Positions 17,913 to 25,679 of a stretch of DNA of 53,857 nucleotides are shown piece by piece. The position numbers were made by a program, and so were the translations under genes. Each line of letters opens with the position of its first letter. Within the stretch, counting starts at the first letter, position 1. The notes below the pieces were generated by a model. The model ran no database searches. It was not told the DNA's origin and saw only the letters and a program-made list of their open reading frames with translations. The stretch is from Ilumatobacteraceae bacterium (GTDB lineage Bacteria; Actinomycetota; Acidimicrobiia; Acidimicrobiales; Ilumatobacteraceae): NCBI GenBank assembly GCA_025463305.1, contig JAOBWK010000068.1, positions 1 through 53,857 of the forward strand, in the 5' to 3' direction.

Positions 17913-18464
17913 TCAGACGCGGCGGAACAGGAGCACGACGGCGGGCTCGCCCGAGTCGTTGTGCGGGGTATCGGGGTCGGCGATCCGCGGATCGAGGTTG
18001 CGGATCACGCCGTCGTCGACGAGCTCGCCGAGGTGCTCGGCGAACTCGTGCTCCTGGAAGTGCTCGAGGTCGATCCCGATCGAGAAGATCGCGCCGGGGC
18101 GGCCGAGGCGGATCAGCTCGGTCAACGCGCCGACGCCGAGCTTGCCGGTGGTGAACATGTGCGAGCAGAGCACGCCGGCATAGCTGCCGGCGGGCAGATC
18201 GTCGGACGCGACGGTGACGTCGGCCTCGACCACTTGGCGGTACAGCGGCGAGCCGTCCGGCCGGCGCAGTGCTGCGGCCATCGGGACCGTCGCGGCCGAG
18301 ATGTCGGCACCGTCGATGATCCATTCCACGCCCTCACCGGCGGTGTCGCGGACGAGCGCGACGGCCGTCAGCCCGGCGCCGCAGCCGGCGTCGAGCACAG
18401 GTCCGCTGAGGTGGCCGGCGACCTCGGCGAACTCCTCGGCCACGTGGTCGGCGATGACGGTCAT
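17913..18464 (-). CDS. Class I SAM-dependent methyltransferase
   Basis: This 183-residue protein has the AdoMet motif VLDAGCGAGLTAVAL (about residues 23-37), followed by an acidic motif near IIDGADIS (about 55) and a later SIGIDLEHFQEHEF segment. It is a small Rossmann-fold methyltransferase; the substrate cannot be named. ATG 18464 is preferred because AAGACT sits 7 nt upstream, a near match to the leaderless -10, and because the glycine-rich motif then lies at normal distance. It converges on pgi with about 28 bp between stops and diverges from pafB. Confidence 0.8.
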   Translation of the reverse strand: MTVIADHVAEEFAEVAGHLSGPVLDAGCGAGLTAVALVRDTAGEGVEWIIDGADISAATVPMAAALRRPDGSPLYRQVVEADVTVASDDLPAGSYAGVLCSHMFTTGKLGVGALTELIRLGRPGAIFSIGIDLEHFQEHEFAEHLGELVDDGVIRNLDPRIADPDTPHNDSGEPAVVLLFRRV

Positions 18465-18510
18465 GACGACGAGTCTTGCAGGCACACGCCGGATGCTCGT
18501 GGCCGTCCCC

Positions 18511-18516
18511 TACGCT
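18511..18516 (+). promoter_or_regulatory. Leaderless-type -10 box of pafB
   Basis: TACGCT lies 6 nt upstream of ATG 18523. Confidence 0.55.
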
Positions 18517-18522
18517 CCGTCC

Positions 18523-19464
18523 ATGGCCGAACCCCTCGAGCGGATGACCAACCTGTTGGCGCTCCTGCTCGAGACCAAGGTGGCGCTGACGCTGCAGCAG
18601 ATCGTCGGCGAGCTCGGCGGGCAGTACCCCACCAACGCGGCTGCGCTGCGCGGCGCGTTCGAGCGCGACAAATCCGTGTTGCGCGAGATCGGGGTGCCGA
18701 TCGAGCAGGAGGTGCTCAGCGGCGATCAGGCCGGCCAGACGGCGTACCGCATCGATCGACGCCGCTACGAGCTCGCCGACCTCGAGCTCGACGACGACGA
18801 GCGCCGCGCCCTGCAGCTCGCCGTGGCCGCGGTGCGCAGTGACGAGTCGTGGGGTCGCGAGGGCCTGCTCAAGCTCGGCGCCGGTGGCGAGCGCCCGTCA
18901 CGTTCGGTCGCCGCGACCGTGCCCACGTTCGACGCGCTGCCGGTGCTGCGCGAGGCCGTCGCCACGAGGGCGACCGCACGGTTCACCTACCGTGACCAGA
19001 CCCGTCGGCTCGACCCGTACGGGCTGCTGCTGCGCGACGGCTACTGGTACGCGATCGGCCACGACCACACCCACGATCAGGTGCGCACCTATCGCGTCGA
19101 TCGCATCGTCGGCGACGTCTCGGTCGGCGATCCGGCGACGTTCGAACGGCCGGCCGACTTCGACATCCGCACCGTCTTCCCCGCCGATCCGAAGTTGCTC
19201 GGCGAGTCCGAGGGCGGTGCCGCTCGCGCCGTCGTGCGGATCGACGCGACCCGGGCACCGCTCGTGGCCGGTGAGGTGGGCGAGGCCGCCATCGTGCGCC
19301 GGCTCGGCGACGGTGCGATCGAGGTCGAGGTGCCGTGCCTCAACCGCGACGCGTTCCGCTCGTGGCTGCTCGGGCTCACCGATCACGCAGTCGTGATCAG
19401 CCCGCCCGATCTGCGCGCCGAGGTCATCGACTGGCTGTCGGCGTTCACCGTGGGGGCGAGCTGA
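18523..19464 (+). CDS. pafB: WYL-domain regulator, PafB-like
   Basis: This 313-residue protein has an N-terminal winged HTH (ERMTNLLALLLETKVALTLQ) and a WYL domain whose core reads ARFTYRDQTRRLDPYGLLLRD, GYWYAIGHDH and RTYRVDRI. Mycobacterial PafBC is a DNA-damage-responsive transcription activator that acts with sigma A; the same role is likely here. The gene overlaps pafC by one base (TGATG). No proteasome or PafA gene is in the window, so the usual linkage may lie elsewhere. ATG 18523 has TACGCT 6 nt upstream. Confidence 0.85.
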   Translation: MAEPLERMTNLLALLLETKVALTLQQIVGELGGQYPTNAAALRGAFERDKSVLREIGVPIEQEVLSGDQAGQTAYRIDRRRYELADLELDDDERRALQLAVAAVRSDESWGREGLLKLGAGGERPSRSVAATVPTFDALPVLREAVATRATARFTYRDQTRRLDPYGLLLRDGYWYAIGHDHTHDQVRTYRVDRIVGDVSVGDPATFERPADFDIRTVFPADPKLLGESEGGAARAVVRIDATRAPLVAGEVGEAAIVRRLGDGAIEVEVPCLNRDAFRSWLLGLTDHAVVISPPDLRAEVIDWLSAFTVGAS

Positions 19465-20423
19465 TGGCGCGGCGCGGACCGCGCCCGGCGCCCGAGCGGC
19501 TGAAGCGGCTGCTGGTGATGCTGCCGTGGTTGATGGAGCGCGGTGAGGTGTCGCTCGCCGAGATGGCGGCGCACTTCTCGCTGACCACGAGCGAGGTCGT
19601 CGCCGACCTGGAGCTGGCCTCGATGTGCGGCCTGCCACCGTTCGTCGACGAGATGATCGACGTGTTCATCGACGAGGGCATGGTGTTCACCGGCATCCCG
19701 CGCGTGTTCACCCGGCCGTTGCGGCTGACGGCTCCCGAGGGCTTCGCGCTGCTCACCGCCGGACGTGCGGCGATGGCGATGCCCGGTGCCGAGCCGGCCG
19801 GCCCGCTCGGGCGTGCGCTCGACAAGCTCGCCGCGGTGCTCGGCGACGACGGCGTGGTGGTGGAGTTCGCCCAGCCGGCGATGGCCGACGTCGTGGCCGC
19901 GGCCGCCGGTGAATCTGCGCGGCTCGCCATCACCTACTGGACGCCGGCGCGCGACGAGGCGAGCGAGCGCGAGATCACCCCTCGCGCGGTGTTCACCGAT
20001 CGGGGTCACTGGTACGTGCTCGCCGACGACCACCGCTCCGGCAGCGAGCGTTCGTTCCGCATCGACCGGATCCTCGAGGCGCGGCGCACGGGCGCGGTCG
20101 ATCCCGAGCGCGAGGTCCAGCTGCCCGACACCGATCGCTGGTTCGCCGGCGATGCCGACATCGAGCGCGTCACCGTGCGGATGCCCGTGGACCGGGCGTG
20201 GATGATCGAGCGCTACCCGGTCGACTCGCTGACGCCGGACCCCGACGACCCGACGCGGACGGTGGCGGTCATGCCCGTGCTCAGCGAGCAGTGGCTCGAG
20301 CGGTTGCTGCTCCGCCTCGGACGCGAGGCCGACGTGCTGGCACCGCTGCGCTGGCAGGGCCTGGCCGCGCGGGCGGCCCAGCAGGTGCTGGCGGCCTACG
20401 GATCGGTCAACGCCGACAGCTGA
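19464..20423 (+). CDS. pafC: WYL-domain regulator, PafC-like
   Basis: This 319-residue partner has the N-terminal HTH-like region RLLVMLPWLMERGEVSLAEM (about 15-35) and the WYL core ARLAITYWTPARDEASEREI, then GHWYVLADDHRSGSERSFRI and RILEARRTG. In Mycobacterium PafB and PafC work as a heterodimer, here as two genes with a one-base overlap and certainly cotranslated. The last 28 bp overlap, tail to tail, the exonuclease gene on the minus strand. Confidence 0.85.
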   Translation: MARRGPRPAPERLKRLLVMLPWLMERGEVSLAEMAAHFSLTTSEVVADLELASMCGLPPFVDEMIDVFIDEGMVFTGIPRVFTRPLRLTAPEGFALLTAGRAAMAMPGAEPAGPLGRALDKLAAVLGDDGVVVEFAQPAMADVVAAAAGESARLAITYWTPARDEASEREITPRAVFTDRGHWYVLADDHRSGSERSFRIDRILEARRTGAVDPEREVQLPDTDRWFAGDADIERVTVRMPVDRAWMIERYPVDSLTPDPDDPTRTVAVMPVLSEQWLERLLLRLGREADVLAPLRWQGLAARAAQQVLAAYGSVNADS

Positions 20424-20989
20424 TCGCCGGTGGTGGCGCCGTGGGCGCGCAGCAGGTGGGGGAGCACGGCCGCGGTTGCGGTTGCGTCTTCGAGCGCGTC
20501 GTGCGGGCGTTCGTTGGCGATGCCGTAGCGCGCCGTGACGTCGGCGAGGCGGTGCGAGAGCTTGCGCTCCGGATCCAGCCGGCGTGACAGCCGGAGCGTG
20601 CACAGCTGCGGTGACAGCGGCAGCGTGACGCCGCCACGATCGGCGAGCGTGCGCAGGAACTCGGCATCGAAGCGGGCGTTGTGCGCGGTGAACGTGGCGC
20701 CGTCGAGCCGCTTGGCGAGCTCGGCCAGGACGACATCGACCGATGGTGCGGTGCGGAGCTGGGCCCGGGTGAGGCCGTGGATGTGCCGCGGCCCGAGCCG
20801 GAACAGCCAGCGGTTGCGAGGCCGGACCAGGCTGGACCAGCGATCGATGAGCTGCCCCGAACCGTCGACGGTGACCACGGCGACCTGCAGCACGCGGTGC
20901 CGGCGGGTGGACAGCCCGGACGTCTCGACATCGACGACTGCGAAGTGCAGATCGGTGATGGCGCTCGTCTCCGAGATGGCCGGGTTCAT
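20396..20989 (-). CDS. DEDDh-family 3'-5' exonuclease
   Basis: This 197-residue protein shows all the DEDDh motifs: AVVDVETSGL (Asp and Glu, Exo I), FTAHNARFDAEFL (Exo II) and RPHDALEDATATAAV (His and Asp, Exo III). It resembles the proofreading exonuclease domain of DNA polymerase III epsilon (DnaQ-like) but as a stand-alone protein. It probably degrades DNA or RNA 3' ends; the exact role is unknown. ATG 20989 is supported by TAAGGT 7 nt upstream. Its stop lies inside pafC. Confidence 0.85.
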   Translation of the reverse strand: MNPAISETSAITDLHFAVVDVETSGLSTRRHRVLQVAVVTVDGSGQLIDRWSSLVRPRNRWLFRLGPRHIHGLTRAQLRTAPSVDVVLAELAKRLDGATFTAHNARFDAEFLRTLADRGGVTLPLSPQLCTLRLSRRLDPERKLSHRLADVTARYGIANERPHDALEDATATAAVLPHLLRAHGATTGDQLSALTDP

Positions 20990-20996
20990 GCTCGTC

Positions 20997-21002
20997 ACCT
21001 TA
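20997..21002 (-). promoter_or_regulatory. Leaderless-type -10 box of the exonuclease gene
   Basis: TAAGGT on the minus strand lies 7 nt upstream of ATG 20989. Confidence 0.5.
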
Positions 21003-21113
21003 CGTGAAGGGTGTCCGCCCGAGCGTTTGGCGGGTCGTGAGCCACCGGATCGACGACTCCCGCCGCGACACGGGTCGCGACGAGTCGTCGAATCTGCTGA
21101 CACACTTCCAGCG

Positions 21114-21479
21114 ATGTCGTTGACGCTCGCGGACTTCAAGGCCGATCGGTTCGGCGGGCCGCACTTCGCGATGTTGACTGCTCACCCCGTCGTCACCGAC
21201 CGGCTGCTGGCGATCCTCAACGACCCCGCCAACGAGGACCGGATGGTCCGCGCGGAGGGTCGCGATCTGCCGCCGCTCGCCGGGGTCGTCGGGATCATCG
21301 AGTCCGACTCCGTCCTGGTCGGTGCGCTTCGATCCCCGACATCCGGCAAGGAGTTCCGCCTCGCCATCGCCGTCGCGGTCAAGCTGAAGATGCTCTCGAT
21401 GGGTTGGTCCACCAACGGACGCAAGGGCCAGGTCGGCGATTCCCGCTACTTCACGACTGCTGAACGCTTCAAGGCCTGA
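21114..21479 (+). CDS. Small protein of unknown function
   Basis: This 121-residue protein is not recognised. It has no signal peptide or long hydrophobic run; the sequence is mixed alpha/beta, with a fairly conserved-looking C-terminal half (SGKEFRLAIAVAVKLKM and GWSTNGRKGQVGDSRYFTTAE). It codes with strong GC bias like its neighbours, which supports it being real. CACACT lies 7 nt upstream of ATG 21114, a near match to the leaderless box. It diverges from the exonuclease. Confidence 0.6.
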   Translation: MSLTLADFKADRFGGPHFAMLTAHPVVTDRLLAILNDPANEDRMVRAEGRDLPPLAGVVGIIESDSVLVGALRSPTSGKEFRLAIAVAVKLKMLSMGWSTNGRKGQVGDSRYFTTAERFKA

Positions 21480-21850
21480 CGCGCCAGTCGCAGCCTCAGC
21501 CGGTCCCGATCAGCCGGCCCGGATCAGCCGGCGCGGCCGATGTCGTGGCCGCGGACGAGGACCTCGCGGACGTCCTCGGACTCGCCGCGCCTCTCGGCGG
21601 ACTCTGGCCTCGGGTCGCTCGGCACGTCGTGCGAAGAAGAGCCGGGTCTGTCCGGCACACGCTGCTCGGTTGCGCCAATCGTCATCACCCATGGATTTCA
21701 TGCTCATTCTTCAACACCGGATCGACACGACCAGAGACGCGCAAATCCAGCCGGCGTGACGGCTGACCATCGGGCGCGCCGACGGCGCGGCTGATCAGCG
21801 CCGTTCGCCCGATGCAGAGGGTTCAGCGCAGAGGGTTCAGTGCGGCGGGT
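21480..21850. other. Gene-poor stretch holding a WhiB remnant
   Basis: About 370 bp between the small protein and PIN-PhoH. The only recognisable element is the decayed WhiB-like sequence on the minus strand (21510-21707). The rest is simple GC-rich sequence with imperfect repeats such as gatcagccgg; no promoter or RNA could be identified. Confidence 0.5.
21510..21707 (-). pseudogene. WhiB-family remnant lacking three of four cysteines
   Basis: From ATG 21707 the minus strand reads GDDDWRNRAACAGQTRLFFA, then ERPEARVRREA. This is a clear WhiB N-terminus (W, first Cys, LFF). Intact WhiB proteins then have CxxC...C ligands for a [4Fe-4S] cluster. Here the next codons run into an Arg/Pro-rich stretch with no Cys. 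In the neighbouring frame a GESEDVREV-like C-terminal segment is readable up to about 21524, as if the middle of the gene was deleted with loss of frame. A functional cluster-binding protein is therefore unlikely. Confidence 0.55.
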
Positions 21851-23290
21851 TCAGAGCAGTTCGGCGGCAAGGCTGGCCACTTCGCTGCGCTCGCACGCCG
21901 ACAGCGTGACGTGGCCGAAGCAGCTCTGCCCGGCGAACGCCTGGATCAGCACGGCCAGCGCGTTGTTCGACTCACCCATGTACGGCGCGTCGATCTGGCT
22001 GGTGTCGCCGGTGAAGACCACCTTGGTGCCGTCGCCGATGCGGGTGAGGATCGTCTTCAGCGTCGTCGGCTCGAGGTTCTGGGCCTCGTCGACCACGACG
22101 AACTGGCGGTGCAGCGACCGGCCACGCAGGAACGTGACCGACTCGAGCGACAGCTGGCCGCGGCTCGTCAGCTCCTCCATCAGGCTGCGCGCATCGCGGC
22201 TGTTGCGCTGGTCGGTGAGGGCGACGATGGAGTCGTGGATCGCCGACATCCACGGATCGAGCTTCTCGTCGAGACCGCCCGGCAGGAAGCCGACGTCGGC
22301 GCGTCCGACGGGAACGAGCGGTCGGTAGATCGCGAGGCGCTCGAACGCGCGCCGTTCGACGACGTGCTCGAGCCCGGCGGCGATCGCCATCAGCGTCTTG
22401 CCCGTACCGGCCCGGCCGTCGAGGGCGACGACGCTCACCTCGGGATCGAGCAGCAGCTCGAGCGCGAACCGCTGCTCCTTCGAGCGAGGGCGCAGGCCCC
22501 ATGCCTCGGGCGCGTTGTGGGCGAGGACGTGCAGCTCGCGGTCGCGGCGGCGGGCGAGCGCCGACTGCGAGCCCGAGCGGAGGATCGCGAATCCGTTCTC
22601 GTGCAGCTGATCCGCTCCCTCGATGTCCTCGATGGCGACGTGGCTGTCGGTGTAGAGCCGATCGATCTGCTCGTGCGCGGCGGGCAGCGTGACCCAGCCG
22701 ACCGGGCGACTGCTCATCGCCCGTCCCGCCGGATGGTGCTCGGTGGCCTCGACGCCGAGGTGGGCGGCCTTGATGCGGAGCGCGGCGTCGTTGGACACCA
22801 TCCGGGTGGGTGCGTGGTTGGCCTGACCGAGCGCCGCACCGATGATGCGGTTGTCGGGCTTGTCGGCGTCGAGGCCGTGCTCGATGAGGAGGTGCTTCTG
22901 GATGCCGTTGATCTCGATCTGCAGCGTGCCCGTCGACTCGCCACCACCGATTGGCACCGGCTTGGCGAGCGAGCCGCCGTGGCGCACGCGCAGATCCTCG
23001 ATCGTGCGCAGAGCGGTGCGCGCCGCACGACCGACGTCGTCCGGACGGCTCTTCAGGCCGTCGAGCTCTTCGATCACGGTGAGCGGGATCACCACGTCGA
23101 CGTCGCCGAAGCTGTTGATGCATCCCGGGTCGGCGACCAGCACGGAGGTGTCGAGCACGTACCGGGTTCGCTGCACGACCGGGGCGACGAGACCGTCCAT
23201 CACGGATCCTGGCGGGGAGCCCGGAGACCCGTCGCCGGCTCCGTTCAGGCTCGACAACAGGACAGGACGAACCGGCACGAGATCGGTCAC
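21851..23290 (-). CDS. phoH2: PIN-PhoH protein (PhoH2-type RNA helicase/ribonuclease)
   Basis: This protein of about 479 residues has an N-terminal PIN domain (TRYVLDTSVLVADPG, VIPLTVIEELD, DNRIIGAAL, MVSNDAALRIKA) and a C-terminal PhoH ATPase (GRAGTGKTLMAIAAG Walker A, QFVVVDEAQNLEPTTLKTIL Walker B, VVFTGDTSQID). PhoH2 proteins in mycobacteria unwind and cleave RNA. GTG 23290 is preferred over GTG 23296 because AAGGGG ends 5 nt before it. A perfect inverted repeat lies just upstream. Confidence 0.88.
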   Translation of the reverse strand: MTDLVPVRPVLLSSLNGAGDGSPGSPPGSVMDGLVAPVVQRTRYVLDTSVLVADPGCINSFGDVDVVIPLTVIEELDGLKSRPDDVGRAARTALRTIEDLRVRHGGSLAKPVPIGGGESTGTLQIEINGIQKHLLIEHGLDADKPDNRIIGAALGQANHAPTRMVSNDAALRIKAAHLGVEATEHHPAGRAMSSRPVGWVTLPAAHEQIDRLYTDSHVAIEDIEGADQLHENGFAILRSGSQSALARRRDRELHVLAHNAPEAWGLRPRSKEQRFALELLLDPEVSVVALDGRAGTGKTLMAIAAGLEHVVERRAFERLAIYRPLVPVGRADVGFLPGGLDEKLDPWMSAIHDSIVALTDQRNSRDARSLMEELTSRGQLSLESVTFLRGRSLHRQFVVVDEAQNLEPTTLKTILTRIGDGTKVVFTGDTSQIDAPYMGESNNALAVLIQAFAGQSCFGHVTLSACERSEVASLAAELL

Positions 23291-23308
23291 CGACACCCCT
23301 TCGGAATC

Positions 23309-23322
23309 TTGGAAAGTTCCAA
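23309..23322. promoter_or_regulatory. Inverted repeat TTGGAA-AG-TTCCAA upstream of the PhoH gene
   Basis: A perfect 6-bp inverted repeat with a 2-bp spacer lies 18 bp upstream of GTG 23290. It may be an operator or part of the PhoH promoter. No regulator can be assigned. Confidence 0.4.
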
Positions 23323-23380
23323 CGGCCTTGTTCTAGCGGGTGGGTGTGTCGCGTTGGTGGACCACAAGATGAACAGCGCG

Positions 23381-24685
23381 TTACGCGACGATCCGCATTC
23401 GCAGGCCCCGCGAGTCGCGCTGGACGATCCCCTCGGGCAGGTCGCGTTGGCGTCCCGCGGCGAAGCGCTCCGCCGTCCACAACGTGGCGTACGCGTCGAG
23501 GATGTCGTCGCGCGTCGCTCCAGGGAGCCGGCGTGGGACCGGCCCGAACTCGGCCTCGATCAGCGCGGTGCGGCGCTCGAGCCCGTCCGAGGCGTGCTTG
23601 GTGGTGAGCGGCTGCCCGCCGTTCATCTCGGCGAACGAGCACTCCGGATGGACCTCGATGATGCGTTGCTCCGCCGCCGCGTCGAGCGCGTCGTCGACCT
23701 CGCGCATCTTGGCGAGGATGTGCCACGTCTGGAGCGTCAGCTTCTTGCCGGTGAGCGCCGCCGAGCGCGCGCACGCGTCGGCGTAGTCGGCGGCGCCGAG
23801 GCACGCGCGTGGCGGCGTCGGGAAGATGGTGCTGCCGCGCGGCGAGAGGAACCGGCGCGCCGCGAGATCGGCCTCGCGTGTCTCCGCGTCGGGCAGACCG
23901 ATCGGCATGTCGACGCCGACGACGTGATGTCCGGCACCGAACACGTCGGTGATCTTGGTCACGACGCGCGCGCCGCTGCGCGTCGCGACGACCCAGCCGG
24001 CCTTGCAGCCATCGACGCCTGCGCACCCGCGCGCGGTGGGCGCGTCGAACATCTCGAGGCACGGCGCCAGTCCCTCGATCGCGATGTCGTCGCGCCTTCG
24101 GCGGTGCCACATCTCGCGCGACAGGACGTAGCGCTCCATGTCCCGCGGCTCACCGCGACTGAGCATCCGCTCCGTTCCGACGTGCTCGTAGCCGAGTCGG
24201 CGGGTCACGCCGAGCGACGGCTGGTTGTCCGACCAGGCACCGGTCCTCGCCGTCTCCGCGCCCAGCCCGGCGAACGCGAGGTGCAGGATCGCCGCGCGCA
24301 TCTCGGTGCCCAAACCCTTGCCCTGGAAGGGCTGGAAGAGGAAGGAACCCGTGGTCACGGTGCGCAGGGCGGCGAAGTCGGCCGCCTCCGCTGACTGCGT
24401 GCCGACGATGCGACCGTCGGCGATGACGGCCAGGTTGCAGTTCCACCCGGTCGGTCGCCAGCCGGCGCGCAGGCTCCAGTGGAACTGCATCGAGTTGCGT
24501 TCCTGGGTCGGCGACGGCACGTCGGTCCACTCGAACGAGAAGGGCATGGACGCGGGATCGTGCACGCCGTCGGACACCGAACGCGCGGCGATCTCGGCGA
24601 CCTCGTCGTCGGTCGGGTAACGCAGTTCGAGGCGCGGTGTTCGGACCTGCAAGCCGAAGAGCGGCCAATGGTCGACTGCTGACAT
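23381..24685 (-). CDS. GNAT acetyltransferase fused to DUF429
   Basis: This 434-residue protein joins two domains. Residues about 8-213 are a GNAT domain: LQVRTPRLELRYPTDDEV start, CoA-binding loop FQGKGLGTEMRAAI, GAWSDNQPSLGVTRRLGY and the usual subfamily ending WHRRRRDDIAIEGLAPCLE. Residues about 225-434 are DUF429, with CAGVDGCKAGWVVATRSG, VVGVDMPIGLPD and a late DILDAYATLWTAERF. Both are normally separate proteins of 200-230 residues. The N-terminal half probably acetylates a small molecule or protein N-terminus; DUF429 has an RNase H-like fold of unknown function. ATG 24685 matches the normal GNAT start. Confidence 0.8.
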   Translation of the reverse strand: MSAVDHWPLFGLQVRTPRLELRYPTDDEVAEIAARSVSDGVHDPASMPFSFEWTDVPSPTQERNSMQFHWSLRAGWRPTGWNCNLAVIADGRIVGTQSAEAADFAALRTVTTGSFLFQPFQGKGLGTEMRAAILHLAFAGLGAETARTGAWSDNQPSLGVTRRLGYEHVGTERMLSRGEPRDMERYVLSREMWHRRRRDDIAIEGLAPCLEMFDAPTARGCAGVDGCKAGWVVATRSGARVVTKITDVFGAGHHVVGVDMPIGLPDAETREADLAARRFLSPRGSTIFPTPPRACLGAADYADACARSAALTGKKLTLQTWHILAKMREVDDALDAAAEQRIIEVHPECSFAEMNGGQPLTTKHASDGLERRTALIEAEFGPVPRRLPGATRDDILDAYATLWTAERFAAGRQRDLPEGIVQRDSRGLRMRIVA

Positions 24686-24735
24686 GAGTGCAGTGAACCT
24701 CACACCGCTGACGTGGGCAAACACTTTTGAACTGA

Positions 24736-24747
24736 TTGCATCTGCAA
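24736..24747. promoter_or_regulatory. Inverted repeat TTGCA-TC-TGCAA upstream of the HU gene
   Basis: A perfect 5-bp inverted repeat with a 2-bp spacer lies in the divergent gap between the GNAT-DUF429 and HU genes. A candidate operator; no regulator can be assigned. Confidence 0.3.
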
Positions 24748-24831
24748 CTAAGAGGGTGCTTGTATTCGCGTCGCGAAAGCTGTTCCATGTGCAACGCGTA
24801 ATGCTCCGTTAACCGAGGAGAAATCAGGAAA

Positions 24832-25119
24832 ATGACAAAAGCAGAATTGATTGATGCAGTGGCGACGAAGTCCGGCGTGAGCAAGGCAGATGCCGAGCGC
24901 ACGATCGGGGCCTTCTTCGATCAGGTGGTTGCGTCCGCGAAGAAGGACGACAAGATCGCATGGCCGGGCTTCGGCTCGTTCAGCGTGAGCAAGCGCGCCG
25001 CTCGCACCGGCCGCAACCCCCAGACCGGCGAGCCGGTGAAGATCAAGGCATCGAAGAATGTGAAGTTCACGGCGAGTTCCACGCTCAAAGCCGCGCTCAA
25101 CCCAGCCAAGAAGAAGTGA
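24832..25119 (+). CDS. hup: HU-family DNA-binding protein
   Basis: This 95-residue protein is a complete HU: MTKAELIDAVATKSGVSKAD, helix-turn region, GFGSFSVSKRAARTGRNPQT (DNA-binding arm with the conserved RxGRNPxTGE), then IKASKNVKFTASSTLKAALN and a short KKK end. It bends and compacts DNA as a dimer. A strong GGAGAAATCAGGAAA leader precedes ATG 24832. The lysine-rich gene at 25149 follows by 29 bp, so DNA compaction is shared between two proteins. The codons are less GC-biased than in neighbours, as usual for highly expressed proteins. Confidence 0.95.
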   Translation: MTKAELIDAVATKSGVSKADAERTIGAFFDQVVASAKKDDKIAWPGFGSFSVSKRAARTGRNPQTGEPVKIKASKNVKFTASSTLKAALNPAKKK

Positions 25120-25148
25120 CACAGGAACACCCGAGAAAGGAAGAGAAC

Positions 25149-25505
25149 GTGGCAGCTACAAAGAAAGCCCCGGCAAAGAAGGCAGCACCCGCCAAGGCGG
25201 CCCCTGCGAAGAAGGCTGCTCCGGCAGCCAAGAAGGCAGCTCCGGCCAAGAAGGCCGCTCCTGCGAAGAAGGCGGCCCCCGCCAAGAAGGCTGCTCCGGC
25301 AGCGAAGAAGGCGGCCCCGGCGAAGAAGGCTGCTCCGGCAGCGAAGAAGGCCGCTCCGGCGAAGAAGGCTGCTCCGGCAGCCAAGAAGGCGGCCCCGGCG
25401 AAGAAGGCTGCTCCGGCAGCCAAGAAGGCCGCTCCGGCGAAGAAGGCTGCGCCTGCGAAGAAGGCAGCCGCCCCCGCCAAGAAGGCAGCGGCCAAGAAGA
25501 AATAA
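25149..25505 (+). CDS. Lysine/alanine/proline-rich PAKKA-repeat protein (histone H1-like)
   Basis: This 118-residue protein consists almost wholly of repeats of the type AAPAKKAAPAAKKAAPAKK, with no other domain. Such tails in mycobacterial HupB and in eukaryotic H1 bind DNA non-specifically and compact it. GTG 25149 has a GGAAGAG site upstream. The gene is in a different frame from the HU gene, is separated from its stop by 29 bp, and has its own ribosome site, so it is a separate protein. Repeat-driven length variation among strains is likely. A strong terminator follows. Confidence 0.85.
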   Translation: MAATKKAPAKKAAPAKAAPAKKAAPAAKKAAPAKKAAPAKKAAPAKKAAPAAKKAAPAKKAAPAAKKAAPAKKAAPAAKKAAPAKKAAPAAKKAAPAKKAAPAKKAAAPAKKAAAKKK

Positions 25506-25564
25506 CTCCAATCCTTCGGTTTGGAGCGCAGCGAACGGGAGGCTTCGGCCTCCCGTTCGTGTTT
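25506..25564 (+). terminator. Rho-independent terminator after the PAKKA gene
   Basis: A small hairpin (CTCCAA/TTGGAG at 25506-25526) is followed by a perfect 11-bp stem (25533-25543 with 25548-25558, loop TTCG) and a T-rich tail (GTGTTTTT). This ends the HU-PAKKA transcript. Confidence 0.9.
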
Positions 25565-25679
25565 TTCACGAGCGTTGCCCAGTCGGCTGCGGAACTGTGT
25601 GGCGAAGTGTTCCCCCGAGGATCGCCGGTGCACGCAGATCTCGGTCCGACTTCCGATCCGCCGTTCTCGGAGCACCCAG

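Noticed and set aside
21972..24110. Very long open frames on both strands opposite the PhoH and GNAT-DUF429 genes
   Set aside because: Arg/Pro/His-rich translations without domains, typical of shadow frames at this GC content.
25149..25505. Non-coding tandem repeat
   Set aside because: The repeat encodes a continuous PAKKA protein with ribosome site, stop and terminator.
24832..25505. HU and PAKKA as one gene broken by a frameshift
   Set aside because: The HU frame ends with a normal stop, the second gene has its own ribosome site and start, and the two lie 29 bp apart.
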